Shown piece by piece: positions 45,812 to 55,825 of a stretch of 64,000 nt of DNA. The stretch covers positions 1 to 64,000 of the forward strand of contig CAKZLB010000043.1 of NCBI GenBank assembly GCA_937124965.1. The letters run 5' to 3'. Every line of letters starts with the position of its first letter. Within the stretch, counting starts at the first letter, position 1. The translations under genes were made by a program, and so were the position numbers. The notes beneath the pieces were generated by a model. That model ran no database searches. It was not told where the DNA came from and was given only the letters and a program-made list of their open reading frames with translations. This DNA comes from an uncultured Bacteroidota bacterium. Lineage in GTDB: Bacteria > Bacteroidota > Bacteroidia > NS11-12g > UBA9320.

Positions 45812-47461
45812 ATGACAACATCAAAAAGTAGAGTCGTTCGTTCGCCTAGAGGTAACACATTAAACTGTAAAGGTTGGGTTCAAGAAGCTGCCTATCGAAT
45901 GATCCAAAATAACTTAGATCCAGAAGTCGCTGAACGCCCAGAAGATTTAATTGTATATGGTGGTCGTGGAAAAGCCGCACGTAACTGGGAAAGTTTTGAC
46001 GGAATATTAAACGCCCTTAAGACGCTTGAAGAAGATGAAACCTTATTAGTTCAGTCTGGAAAGCCAGTTGGTGTATTGCGTTCTCATAAAAATGCACCAC
46101 GTGTATTAATTGCCAATTCGAACTTAGTTGGAAACTGGGCAAATTGGGATCATTTCAATGAGTTAGAGAAAAAAGGCCTAATGATGTATGGCCAAATGAC
46201 TGCAGGAAGTTGGATTTACATTGGTTCTCAAGGAATTGTACAAGGAACTTATGAAACGTACTTGTCTCTTGCAAACAAACATTACAACGGCACACTTAAA
46301 GGTAAGCTAAATGTAACAGCAGGTTTAGGTGGAATGGGTGGCGCTCAACCACTCGCAATAGCCATGAATGAAGGGGTTTGTTTAGCAGCAGAGATTGAAG
46401 AATGGCGTGTTCAAAAGCGTTTGGAAACGAAATACTTAGACAAAATGACCCATGACATTGACGAAGCAATTGATTGGTCTGTTGAAGCGGCCAAAAATGG
46501 TGAAGCAATTTCTATTGGAGTAGTTTGTAATGCTATTGACTTATTACAACGTTTAGTAGATCGAAATATAACCCCTGATACGCTGACAGATCAGACATCA
46601 GCCCATGACGAATTAGTTGGGTACTTTCCAGAAAATATGACTGTTGAAGAAGCAAACGCTCTACGCGAGGCTAGCCCAAAACAATACTGCGAAAAGTCAA
46701 TCGCAACCATGTGTCATCATGTGAAGCTTATGTTAGAACTTCAAAAAAGAGGAGCTATCACTTTTGATTATGGAAACAATTTAAGAGGACAAGCTTTCGC
46801 ACACGGGGTTGAAAATGCTTTCGACTTTCCAGGTTTTGTTCCTGCCTACATTAGACCATTGTTTTGTGAAGGATCCGGACCATTCAGATTTGTTGCATTA
46901 AGCGGTAATGAAGAAGATATTTTTAAATTAGACGAGAAACTAAAGGAATTGTTTCCTAAAAACAAAGGATTGTTGAGATGGTTAAAAATGGCTAAAGAAC
47001 GAATTGCATTCCAAGGATTACCATCTAGAATTTGTTGGTTAAAAATGGGAGAACGAGAAAAAGCAGCCTTAGCTTTTAACGAAATGGTTAAAAATGGCGA
47101 AGTCTCTGCTCCAATAGTTATTGGTCGTGATCACTTAGATACTGGTTCGGTTGCATCACCAAATAGAGAAACTGAAGCGATGAAAGATGGAAGTGACGCG
47201 GTTGGAGACTGGCCAATCTTAAATGCGCTAATTAATACTGCAGGTGGAGCAAGTTGGGTCAGCTTCCATCATGGTGGCGGTGTTGGAATGGGTTATAGCT
47301 TACACGCAGGAATGGTTATCGTTGCTGACGGTACAGATGATGCACATGAAAGAATTGGTAGAGTATTACACAACGACCCAGCAATGGGTGTTATTCGTCA
47401 TGCAGATGCTGGGTACGAAATTGCTCAAAAAACGAGTGATGAACATGGTTTGACGCTTTAG
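45812..47461 (+). CDS. hutU: urocanate hydratase
   Basis: 549-residue NAD-dependent enzyme converting urocanate to imidazolone propionate in histidine degradation. Typical segments are [10 protein letters not shown], the dinucleotide-binding [14 protein letters not shown] with the conserved Cys at about 408, and [13 protein letters not shown] near the C-terminus. Full length matches the standard enzyme. No other histidine-utilisation genes (hutH, hutI, hutG) are in the window, so it is isolated from the rest of the pathway. A strong hairpin follows the gene. Confidence 0.97.
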   Translation: MTTSKSRVVRSPRGNTLNCKGWVQEAAYRMIQNNLDPEVAERPEDLIVYGGRGKAARNWESFDGILNALKTLEEDETLLVQSGKPVGVLRSHKNAPRVLIANSNLVGNWANWDHFNELEKKGLMMYGQMTAGSWIYIGSQGIVQGTYETYLSLANKHYNGTLKGKLNVTAGLGGMGGAQPLAIAMNEGVCLAAEIEEWRVQKRLETKYLDKMTHDIDEAIDWSVEAAKNGEAISIGVVCNAIDLLQRLVDRNITPDTLTDQTSAHDELVGYFPENMTVEEANALREASPKQYCEKSIATMCHHVKLMLELQKRGAITFDYGNNLRGQAFAHGVENAFDFPGFVPAYIRPLFCEGSGPFRFVALSGNEEDIFKLDEKLKELFPKNKGLLRWLKMAKERIAFQGLPSRICWLKMGEREKAALAFNEMVKNGEVSAPIVIGRDHLDTGSVASPNRETEAMKDGSDAVGDWPILNALINTAGGASWVSFHHGGGVGMGYSLHAGMVIVADGTDDAHERIGRVLHNDPAMGVIRHADAGYEIAQKTSDEHGLTL

Positions 47462-47490
47462 ATAAGGAATTAGAAAAAGGCATATAACAC

Positions 47491-47517
47491 GAAAGCACGA
47501 CATCCCGTCGTGCTTTC
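47491..47517 (+). terminator. intrinsic terminator-like hairpin after hutU
   Basis: Perfect 11-base stem (gaaagcacgac / gtcgtgctttc) with a 5-base loop (atccc). It lies between hutU and the convergent T9SS-cargo gene. No long U-run follows in either direction, so it may act as a bidirectional or processing hairpin. Confidence 0.75.
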
Positions 47518-47582
47518 AACTACTTATAAAAATTGAGATCCTTACTTCTCGATTTCTACTTATTATTACTAAATAATACTAC

Positions 47583-49691
47583 TTATTTACTCTTTATTAA
47601 TTTCTGTGTGGTAGTGCTTCCTCCTGAAGACACAGTGAAAAAGTATATACCTGTTGGCCAATCGATTGTTTCAATGTTGATCAACGAATTTGTTTGGTTT
47701 GAACCCGTTTCATTTACAAAAACGCGGCCTGTCATATCTTGTACAGTCACTCTTTCAAAACCAGGAGTGTTTATGTTTATTTCAACATTACCTGCAAAAG
47801 GATTTGGGTACATTGATATTTTCTTCGCATTGTCGCTCAAGTCAACAGCAACGGTGTTTGTTTCGCTTGACTTCCCGTCGAAATCAACTTGCTTAACCTT
47901 ATAGTAGTAAGTATTACCTTCTACAATTGTGTAATCATTGATTTCATAACGAGTTATTCCAACATAATCACCTTGACCATTCTCCGTTGTAATTTCTTCG
48001 AAATCAATACCGTTATCAGATCTTAAAACAACGAAGTGGCTGTTGTTTAACTCTTGTGCTGTTGCCCATTTTACTTTTACCATTGACTCTGAGGCGATGA
48101 ACTGAGCACCAAACCCTAACCATTCCACTGGCAATGCTCCTGTCCAATTAATGTTGTACGTAGCTGGAGTCAAATCGTCTAAACCTGCAGCATCTTTAAA
48201 GAAATAACTGAAGGCAAAGTTGGATGAATTTAATCCGTCATATTTCACCTCAAGTAACGTAGGATCAAAGTTGTTTATCGTTTGATTTGGAACTACAATC
48301 ACTCCGTTGTAGAACAACTTGTTGCCATTCATTCCAGCTGTATCAGTTACAACTAAATTGTTACCTGAACCTTGAACACCATCTTCATTGTCTGTTCCAG
48401 CCAATTGTGGGTAAGCATTAGCACTAGACAAAGCCACTGTAGATTGAAATACTGGCATATCAATTAACTTGCTTTTACTTTCTGAATCAGGTCGTTTTTC
48501 AATTCCAAAGTTTGCATTCTCTACAAACGTGCCATTTACAGTAATGTTAAGAAGAATTCCGTTGGTAGTACCATCTGATCCAGATCCTGTTCCTAAATTC
48601 TCTCCTGTAAATGCCCAGTTCGTTGGAACCGTAACTGTTGGAGCTGATTGACCAACGGTTCCTTCAGTTGTGCTTAAAACAACATCGTATGCGTCAGATT
48701 CTAAGTTTAAAAATTCATAGTGTCCATCTGCCCCTATTTCAGTGATAGCAACAACAACATTAGAAGAGTTTACTAAATGAGCGAACATGAAGTTACCATC
48801 TGGACTTTCAAGTCCTATTCCGTCTACAGTATTGTCAACTAATCCATCAGCATCATTAAATAATGTTCCAGAAACTCCGCCCATCATTGGGTTATTCGGG
48901 TTGTCTTCAAACGTTACATCAGATAAACCAAAGAATTTTGGATCAGCATCACCTGTGTTATCTATTCTAAACCCAAAGATTATATTACTTGTATTAAATT
49001 CACTAACACGAATCACTGTAAAAACCATAGGCTGATTTGTGATATTTGTTGGTGCATACCCTATGTTCCAGTCATATTCTGAACGAACTGACCCGTTACA
49101 TTTTCCAAATTGCAATTTGTATGCAGCCGAGATAACATCTCCGTTAGAATCAAGCGGTGTAAGAGCAAAACATGTATTACCGTTTCTCTCAGCCACTAGC
49201 AAAAAATCAGTGCTTTCCCAACCTTTTGTCCAAATCATATCAAAATCTGAACCTGATGGCACGTTACGCGCTCCATCATAATAAAGGTAGTTTAAAACAT
49301 TGCCATTCGATCCTGACTCAACCATAGCTGCTTCCCAGCTCGATTGGTTATCGGCCTTTACTGTAGAACCTTCATTATAAACACCAACTCCACTTACTGA
49401 ACCACTAAAGTTGTTGTTAACGATTGCAGCACCCAATGAGTTAAAGTTACTTAATGTTTTGATAGTTCCATCATCATCAATTTTAACATAGTTTAAATCA
49501 ACTGCTTTGTTGGTATTAACCAGCGTACCAGATGCTTCTGAAGTCTGTGTGATTGTTGAACCGTTGTGAGTGAATTGTACCTCCGTGATTGGTACATTGT
49601 AGCTGCCTGGTCGTACAACTCTTGTAGATTGGGCAAACGAATTTAAAGACAGTAATAATACTGTTAAAGTAGTAGTAGTAATAATTTTCAT
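47583..49691 (-). CDS. secreted protein with SdrD B-like module and T9SS type A sorting domain
   Basis: 702 residues. Signal peptide 1-20 (cleavage after S-F-A). Residues about 30-270 are beta-sandwich. A module at about 270-350 (G-T-L-F-N-D-A-D-G, then G-A-D-G-H-Y-E-F) resembles prealbumin-like SdrD B domains. Residues about 535-620 look like a fibronectin-like domain (W-A-T-A-Q-E-L-N-N-S-H-F, Y-Y-Y-K-V-K-Q-V-D-F-D-G) found next to sorting domains. The last 75 residues are type A (S-M-Y-P-N-P-F-A-G, ending K-L-I-K-S-K). It is secreted by T9SS; the function is unknown. The 209 bases upstream hold nothing else. Confidence 0.9.
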   Translation of the reverse strand: MKIITTTTLTVLLLSLNSFAQSTRVVRPGSYNVPITEVQFTHNGSTITQTSEASGTLVNTNKAVDLNYVKIDDDGTIKTLSNFNSLGAAIVNNNFSGSVSGVGVYNEGSTVKADNQSSWEAAMVESGSNGNVLNYLYYDGARNVPSGSDFDMIWTKGWESTDFLLVAERNGNTCFALTPLDSNGDVISAAYKLQFGKCNGSVRSEYDWNIGYAPTNITNQPMVFTVIRVSEFNTSNIIFGFRIDNTGDADPKFFGLSDVTFEDNPNNPMMGGVSGTLFNDADGLVDNTVDGIGLESPDGNFMFAHLVNSSNVVVAITEIGADGHYEFLNLESDAYDVVLSTTEGTVGQSAPTVTVPTNWAFTGENLGTGSGSDGTTNGILLNITVNGTFVENANFGIEKRPDSESKSKLIDMPVFQSTVALSSANAYPQLAGTDNEDGVQGSGNNLVVTDTAGMNGNKLFYNGVIVVPNQTINNFDPTLLEVKYDGLNSSNFAFSYFFKDAAGLDDLTPATYNINWTGALPVEWLGFGAQFIASESMVKVKWATAQELNNSHFVVLRSDNGIDFEEITTENGQGDYVGITRYEINDYTIVEGNTYYYKVKQVDFDGKSSETNTVAVDLSDNAKKISMYPNPFAGNVEININTPGFERVTVQDMTGRVFVNETGSNQTNSLINIETIDWPTGIYFFTVSSGGSTTTQKLIKSK

Positions 49692-49884
49692 AACATGCGA
49701 ACTTGTTATCTAATAATTCAAAAACGTGCCACAAATCTTTTTAACTTTAAACCACTAAATATCAGTTATTTATAAACGGAGGTTGATAAAACATAGGTTG
49801 AACACTCTCCCTCCATGAGATTTTTCTCTAATATTGGGACAACATTACATTGCAATACAACCTATCTATCCTAGATATATAGTT

Positions 49885-49892
49885 TAAATTTG
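49885..49892 (+). promoter_or_regulatory. -7 promoter element of map
   Basis: TAAATTTG is a full match to TAnnTTTG, ending 8 bases before the map ATG at 49901. No clear -33 element was found. Confidence 0.45.
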
Positions 49893-49900
49893 CCCCGTAT

Positions 49901-50680
49901 ATGGCAATCAAAATAAAAACACCTGCTCAGATTGAAGGAATTCGCAAAAGTTCGCATTTGGCATCAAAATGTTTGAAGCACTTAGAGCAATATGTAAAAC
50001 CGGGAATAACCACTAAAGAGCTAGACACCATTGCTGCCGAATTTATCAAGCAACATGAAGCGACGTCTGCAACGATTGGGTATAAAGGTCACGGTGCACC
50101 ACCTTTTTCTGGTCATATATGCACATCGGTAAACGATGTTATTTGCCATGGAGTTCCGAATTCTTACACATTAAAGGATGGCGACATACTAAACATAGAC
50201 GTTACAACTATATTGGATGGATATTTTGGAGATACGTGTAGAATGTATGAAGTTGGTAAAGTTTCAGAAGAAGCTAAGACTTTGATGGAAGTAACCAATG
50301 AATGTTTAAAAATCGGACTAAGAGAGTGTTATCCTGGAAATCGTTTTGGCAATATTGGCTATGAAATATCAGAATATGCACACAATCATGGGTACAGTGT
50401 TGTATATGAATTTTGTGGTCATGGTGTAGGTTTACAATTTCATGAAGACCCTGAAGTTAGTCATATAGCTTCTAAAAATACGGGGAAGCGAATGCGTCCT
50501 GGAATGATCTTCACTATTGAGCCAATGATTAACACTGGAAAAGCACGCTGTAAAGTCGACAAAGAAGATGGTTGGACGGCTCGTACTATTGATGGCGGGC
50601 TCTCGGCACAATATGAACATACCATATTAATAACGGAAAGTGGTCATGAAGCTCTTACCGATGTATTCGGAGATTATTAA
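49901..50680 (+). CDS. map: type I methionine aminopeptidase
   Basis: 259-residue dinuclear metalloenzyme removing the initiator Met from nascent proteins. The substrate His lies in G-A-P-P-F-S-G-H, and metal ligands are in N-I-D-V-T-T-I-L-D-G-Y-F-G-D-T (two Asp), C-G-H-G-V-G (His), F-T-I-E-P-M (Glu) and Y-E-H-T-I (Glu). The length matches the short bacterial form with no N-terminal zinc extension. The stop overlaps the next gene's start by one base (TAATG), pairing it with an RqcH-like gene. Confidence 0.96.
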   Translation: MAIKIKTPAQIEGIRKSSHLASKCLKHLEQYVKPGITTKELDTIAAEFIKQHEATSATIGYKGHGAPPFSGHICTSVNDVICHGVPNSYTLKDGDILNIDVTTILDGYFGDTCRMYEVGKVSEEAKTLMEVTNECLKIGLRECYPGNRFGNIGYEISEYAHNHGYSVVYEFCGHGVGLQFHEDPEVSHIASKNTGKRMRPGMIFTIEPMINTGKARCKVDKEDGWTARTIDGGLSAQYEHTILITESGHEALTDVFGDY

Positions 50681-52191
50681 TGCATAACAATGCATTTATA
50701 CTTAAAAGATACGGTGACTTCCTTAGAGATCATATTAAAGGTAGTTCGTTGTGCGAATGTGTGAGTACATCACTAACAGATATTCACTTATTATTTTCAA
50801 ACGACGTATACCTAAGTATAAAGTTTTATAAGCAACACTCATTTTTCCTGCTTCCTGACGCGAGTAATTTTCCTAAAAAGAATGTACTTCCACAGTTCAA
50901 GAGTGTTGTTGGTAAAGAGGTTACCGATGTTCGAGGGTATGTAAACGATCGAGGAATACAACTATCATTTAGTAATTACTCCTTAGATATTCAATGTTTT
51001 GGTCGAAGAAGTGGTATTCTTTTTTCAAAAGATAACTTCGTTTTGGAACATTTTAAAACGGTTCAACCTCCAACACAAATTGAAAGGTTACCACGAGATA
51101 TTATTTTTTCAAGGTCTTCTGACGACTTTCAAAAACAAAACCCTTTCATCACTAAAGAGATTATTGACGAATTAGCCTCAAAGAACTTTTTTGAAAGTTC
51201 AAACCAAGGAGTTGTTTGGTCTACCTACATTAACAGTTTTCAAACGCAAAAGTTACACATAGTAAAACGAGATAATGAATTGCCAAAGCTTACAGTTTTT
51301 GCCGAGCAAGATATACTGGAGACCTATGCTAACATTGGCACGGCATTCCATGATTTTGCAAAGCTTTATATGGCAAATGACCGATTTGAGACGTTGCAGT
51401 CTAAACTATTGGTTGGATTTAGAAAAGAGTTAAAAAAGCAAAATAACCGTTTAAAGAAACTTAAATCGCATTATACCAAATTGACTCAAGGTCAAAATTT
51501 AAAAGAAATTGGAGATATCATAATGGCTAATCTGTACAACATACCAGATAAGTCAACTTCTGTCACTTTATTTAACTTTTATTCAAATCAAGATATTGAA
51601 ATCACATTAAAAGAAAACCTAAGCCCACAAAAAAATGCAGAACGTTATTATCAGAAATCTAAAAATATTCATGTGGAGGTTGCGCATACTGAAAAATTAA
51701 TAAAGGCGGTATTAAATTCTATAGAAGCGCTCGAAAATCAAATAGACTTTGTAATGAACGCTCAATCGTATCGAGATATTCAAAAACTTGACAAATCAAT
51801 AAACAAAGAAGAAGTTGCGACTACTGCTGCCAAACAGCTCCCATATCGTGAGTTTGAGTACAAGGGTTACGACATATGGGTTGGAAAAAGTGCAAAAAAC
51901 AACGACGATTTACTGAAGAAAACACATAAAACAGATATCTGGTTTCATGCCCGAGGAGTGGCAGGCAGCCATGTATTGTTAAAGAATCCATCAGGAGAAA
52001 AAATTCCAGAAGATGTACTAGAATATGCTGCATCTTTAGCGGCAAAGTTTTCAAAAAACCAACACGACACGCTTGCGGCTGTAATTTACACTGAACCAAA
52101 ATATGTTCGAAAGTTTAAAGGAGCTCTACCAGGTCAGGTGCGGGTAGACAGAGAGGAAGTTATTTTGGTAAAACCTTTTGATCGTAGGTAA
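50680..52191 (+). CDS. NFACT-domain protein, RqcH-like
   Basis: 503-residue cytoplasmic protein of the Rqc2/RqcH family, which binds stalled 50S-peptidyl-tRNA complexes and in Bacillus adds Ala tails. The NFACT-N region is divergent but keeps N-D-R (Asp90-Arg91, the D-R pair essential for tailing in B. subtilis RqcH) and G-R-R-S-G-I-L-F. A long coiled coil follows (about 240-380). The C-terminal NFACT-R domain has G-Y-D-I-W-V-G-K, D-I-W-F-H-A-R-G and G-S-H-V. It lacks the extra C-terminal NFACT-C extension. Whether it tails proteins with Ala is an inference from the family. Overlaps map by one base. Confidence 0.88.
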   Translation: MHNNAFILKRYGDFLRDHIKGSSLCECVSTSLTDIHLLFSNDVYLSIKFYKQHSFFLLPDASNFPKKNVLPQFKSVVGKEVTDVRGYVNDRGIQLSFSNYSLDIQCFGRRSGILFSKDNFVLEHFKTVQPPTQIERLPRDIIFSRSSDDFQKQNPFITKEIIDELASKNFFESSNQGVVWSTYINSFQTQKLHIVKRDNELPKLTVFAEQDILETYANIGTAFHDFAKLYMANDRFETLQSKLLVGFRKELKKQNNRLKKLKSHYTKLTQGQNLKEIGDIIMANLYNIPDKSTSVTLFNFYSNQDIEITLKENLSPQKNAERYYQKSKNIHVEVAHTEKLIKAVLNSIEALENQIDFVMNAQSYRDIQKLDKSINKEEVATTAAKQLPYREFEYKGYDIWVGKSAKNNDDLLKKTHKTDIWFHARGVAGSHVLLKNPSGEKIPEDVLEYAASLAAKFSKNQHDTLAAVIYTEPKYVRKFKGALPGQVRVDREEVILVKPFDRR

Positions 52192-52261
52192 AACCTCCCA
52201 ACGTCAGCTACTTGATGGGAATCTGACATTACTATTCCAAATATTTTGTTAACTTTCGGAT

Positions 52262-55200
52262 ATGAAGGCATCAACGCTTTTTCTTGCTGTATTTGTGTGT
52301 TTGGGGCTACATCTTCCAACAACAAATGCACAGACTAAGCAACTAACCTTCACATCCTCAACATTTCATCCGACCTATCAAATTCCATGGTATGGTGAGT
52401 TAGAACCAACAACTCATTTTAATGAAACTGAGTTTATCTCAACCTACACTCGTCAGTATTTGTCCAGCAATGTAACCTTCCAGGAAATAAAGCGCTCTTC
52501 AGATGATATAGGGTTTACACATATTCGCTATCAGCAGTTTATTGATACCATCAAAGTACAACACGGTGTCTTGATACTGCATCTAAAAGAAAACGTGGTT
52601 GAATCATTTAATGGTGAGTTATACATCACGCAGCGAAAATCACAAGACGTTCTCTCGTATGAAGAAATATTATCAGAAATTAAACCAGGCAAGTATCCGT
52701 TTCCCAAAGAATTTAAGATTGATTCAACGCACTTTGAAAAATCATTAATTTATTGTCCGAGTATGGATGGTAATTCGATTGAACTAGGTTACCAATACTT
52801 TTTGAAATCCGTCAATCCAGCAAAAGAAGATTTATTTTATATTGATGCTACAAAAGCTAATATCATCCGCATAGAGCCTCAACTGATTCATTCTGATTCT
52901 GTTGGAAAAGCAAGAACTTATTATCGAGGAACTCAAACTATAACGACTGACTTTGTTGGAACTAATTCATTTAGAATGAAAGAGAATGCAAGGCCAATTA
53001 ACACCTATGAAACAAGTCTTGGCAATTATGTAACTGATGCTGATAATTACTGGACCACTTCTGGGAAAGAGATAGCGGGAGATGTTCATTATGGTGCTGA
53101 GAAAGTCTACGAGTTCATGGACTCAATGTTTAACTGGAATAGTTATGCAAACAATGCAGATTCCATTTCTAGTGTGCTCAATTATTCTGGCGGTGCCAAT
53201 GCATTTTGGAATTTAGCTGACAATTATGCTACTTTTTTGGTGGCGAAATCTGGTAATGTATTACCGTGCGCTTCATTAGATGTTGTTGGCCATGAGTTTG
53301 GTCATGGTATTGCAGACGAAAACGCTGGTCTTGTATATTCCGGAGAAGCGTGTATGCTACATGAATCATTCGCGGACATAACCGGGGCTGCAATAGAATT
53401 TTTTGAAGACAGTGCAAAATCAAATTGGTTATTAGGAGAGCAAGTTTGGGTATCATCAAGCGGGATTCGAAACATGAGCAACCCAAAAGCATTTAATCAT
53501 CCTGACACATATAAAGGAACTTTTTGGGGAAGCGGTTGCCATGGAAATGGCGGAGTACTAAACTATTGGTTCTATTTAATGGTTGCTGGAGATACTGGCA
53601 CCAACGACAATAACGTGCAGTATTCGATAAACGGGCTGGGACGTGACTCTGCAATACAGGTTATGTATCGGGCAATGTTTTACTACGTAACACCTAATAC
53701 TAAGTTTAAAGACATGGCCACCTACACACTCAAAGCAGCTAAAGACTTATACGGTAGTTGTGGACATGAGTTGCAAGAAACTTGGGACGCATGGGAAGCT
53801 GTGGGAATAGTTGACACATCAGTTAATTTAATCAACTTAGAACACGGAATAATTGCACCGAAACTTCGATGTACAAGTTTGCCCGCAGACCAATTTTTTG
53901 AGTCGAAAGGTGATCCTAGTCGTATTGTCAGGTGGGATATTGGTGGCATTGACACTGCAAACACACATTCGGTTAAAATGAAGTTTACCGAATACGACCA
54001 ATACACCGTACTTCTCTTAACCAATGTTTGTGATCAGGTATTTTATGATACGCTGAAATACCGAATTAATCCCCAACCAGAAGCATCTTTCGACTTAAAT
54101 AGACTTGAATTTTGTAAAGGATTCGAAGATTCTCTAGTTGCAACAAATACAACAATCGATTTAGATAAAAAACAACAATTACTGCACAAATGGAGAGTGG
54201 AACCATATGACATTGAAGCAACCAGCCGAGACTTTACCTTGTCTCTGAAAGACAAGTCATACTTCTTTAGTATTGAGTTGGAATCTTATTATAAAACAGG
54301 ATGTTCATCTAAATTAAAGGAATTTGTTACTCCTGTTGAAGTTGCAATGGCACAGTTTAGTGCTAAATCTGTTTGTAAAGATGAGCCGATACCGTTAAGA
54401 AACCTAACCGATACAACAAGAGGTGTTCGATTCATTTGGACATTTACTGGACTGAACAGTGGTGACAAACAAACGTCAGTGGACTATGAACCTAACGAAG
54501 AGCAAACCAATCTGGAGGATATTGAAGTCCGATTAACAGTAACGGATACTGCTACAAAATGTGTTTCAACTGTTAAAGATACAATCACAGTCAATGCTCT
54601 TCCGAACCCTACTTTTGACTACAACAAAGCATGTTATAAGGACACAATCACCTTAATTAATACAACATCACATAATGCAAAAGTTACTTGGTTCAAATGG
54701 GATTTTGGATTTTATGAACCGTTCAACAAGGATACTGTAACTTATGTAATTACAAGTCAAGATTCCTTAATCGTGGGTTTAGAGGTTCGAGACGACAATC
54801 AGTGTAAGGTAAAAGCATTTAAAACCATCCCAATCGAAACAATTCAAGTATATTTTAGCGATTCAATCGCATGTCAAAATGCGGAGTTGGCATTTAACAA
54901 TACAACTGTTGGAAGTGATTTATTCTTTCAATGGACGTTTGAAGATGGAACAACAATAAACGAAAAAGACGCTTTCAAAACCTTTGATACACATGGAAAA
55001 ACTGAAGTTACCTTAAGTGCATTCAGCAGTCATTGTCAAAGTACTTTTAGCAAAGAACTAGACATACTTCCTGCCCCAGAGATCATATTTGACTATGACG
55101 GTACGTGTGTTGGGTCTCCTACTTCATTTATCAATAATACCAATTACGCAGACACCTTAAGTACGTATAACTGGAATTTCGCTGATGGCACTACCTCAAA

Positions 55201-55816
55201 TGAAAAAAGCCCCTCACACCAATATACTTCCACCACAACTGAAACTTATTTCGTTCAGCTAGAAGTTGAGAACAGTGACGGGTGTAAAAGTTCTAAAAAC
55301 AAACCAGTAACCATAAACTCCTTGCCTCACTGTGGTTTTACATGGTCTTATTCATGGCCAACTCGCTCGGTACTATTTGTACCTGACAGCTCAGAATACA
55401 AAGAGTATTTATGGAATTTTGATAGTGATAATTCCTCACAGCTTAAAACTCCAGAACATACCTTTGACAATGATGCTAGTTATAACGTTCAATTAACCAT
55501 TGTCGACAAGTATGGTTGTAGTTGTAGCCAAACAGAAAAAGTTGATGGTTCCAATCTATCGTTAAATAAAGTAGTAGATGCAACAAGCATTCATCTATAC
55601 CCGAACCCTAACATTGGTAGTTTCAAAATAACATCGGACTTATCTAAGATTACGACTCTAAGAATTGTTGATATACATGGACGAGAAGTCTTTACAGTTT
55701 CTTCACCATCATCAAACATGATTGAAACGAGTATACAAGCATCTGGTGTCTATTTTGCTCAGATCCAATTAGAAGATGATTTTGTGACAGTGCCATTCAT
55801 AGTCAAAGTGCCTTAA
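52262..55816 (+). CDS. secreted M4 (thermolysin) metallopeptidase with PKD-like modules and T9SS type A sorting domain
   Basis: 1184 residues. Signal peptide about 1-23 (T-N-A), then an FTP/PepSY-like propeptide (about 60-200). The M4 catalytic domain has H-E-F-G-H at 344-348 and the third zinc ligand in H-E-S-F-A-D (Glu368), 24 residues later as in thermolysin. After about residue 520 come several PKD-type modules (for example W-D-F-G-F-Y and W-N-F-A-D-G-T), and a C-terminal type A sorting domain (H-L-Y-P-N-P-N-I-G). A secreted protease. The TAACTTTC element 4 bases before the ATG at 52262 is a near-match promoter. Confidence 0.95.
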   Translation: MKASTLFLAVFVCLGLHLPTTNAQTKQLTFTSSTFHPTYQIPWYGELEPTTHFNETEFISTYTRQYLSSNVTFQEIKRSSDDIGFTHIRYQQFIDTIKVQHGVLILHLKENVVESFNGELYITQRKSQDVLSYEEILSEIKPGKYPFPKEFKIDSTHFEKSLIYCPSMDGNSIELGYQYFLKSVNPAKEDLFYIDATKANIIRIEPQLIHSDSVGKARTYYRGTQTITTDFVGTNSFRMKENARPINTYETSLGNYVTDADNYWTTSGKEIAGDVHYGAEKVYEFMDSMFNWNSYANNADSISSVLNYSGGANAFWNLADNYATFLVAKSGNVLPCASLDVVGHEFGHGIADENAGLVYSGEACMLHESFADITGAAIEFFEDSAKSNWLLGEQVWVSSSGIRNMSNPKAFNHPDTYKGTFWGSGCHGNGGVLNYWFYLMVAGDTGTNDNNVQYSINGLGRDSAIQVMYRAMFYYVTPNTKFKDMATYTLKAAKDLYGSCGHELQETWDAWEAVGIVDTSVNLINLEHGIIAPKLRCTSLPADQFFESKGDPSRIVRWDIGGIDTANTHSVKMKFTEYDQYTVLLLTNVCDQVFYDTLKYRINPQPEASFDLNRLEFCKGFEDSLVATNTTIDLDKKQQLLHKWRVEPYDIEATSRDFTLSLKDKSYFFSIELESYYKTGCSSKLKEFVTPVEVAMAQFSAKSVCKDEPIPLRNLTDTTRGVRFIWTFTGLNSGDKQTSVDYEPNEEQTNLEDIEVRLTVTDTATKCVSTVKDTITVNALPNPTFDYNKACYKDTITLINTTSHNAKVTWFKWDFGFYEPFNKDTVTYVITSQDSLIVGLEVRDDNQCKVKAFKTIPIETIQVYFSDSIACQNAELAFNNTTVGSDLFFQWTFEDGTTINEKDAFKTFDTHGKTEVTLSAFSSHCQSTFSKELDILPAPEIIFDYDGTCVGSPTSFINNTNYADTLSTYNWNFADGTTSNEKSPSHQYTSTTTETYFVQLEVENSDGCKSSKNKPVTINSLPHCGFTWSYSWPTRSVLFVPDSSEYKEYLWNFDSDNSSQLKTPEHTFDNDASYNVQLTIVDKYGCSCSQTEKVDGSNLSLNKVVDATSIHLYPNPNIGSFKITSDLSKITTLRIVDIHGREVFTVSSPSSNMIETSIQASGVYFAQIQLEDDFVTVPFIVKVP

Positions 55817-55825
55817 CATTTCTGT

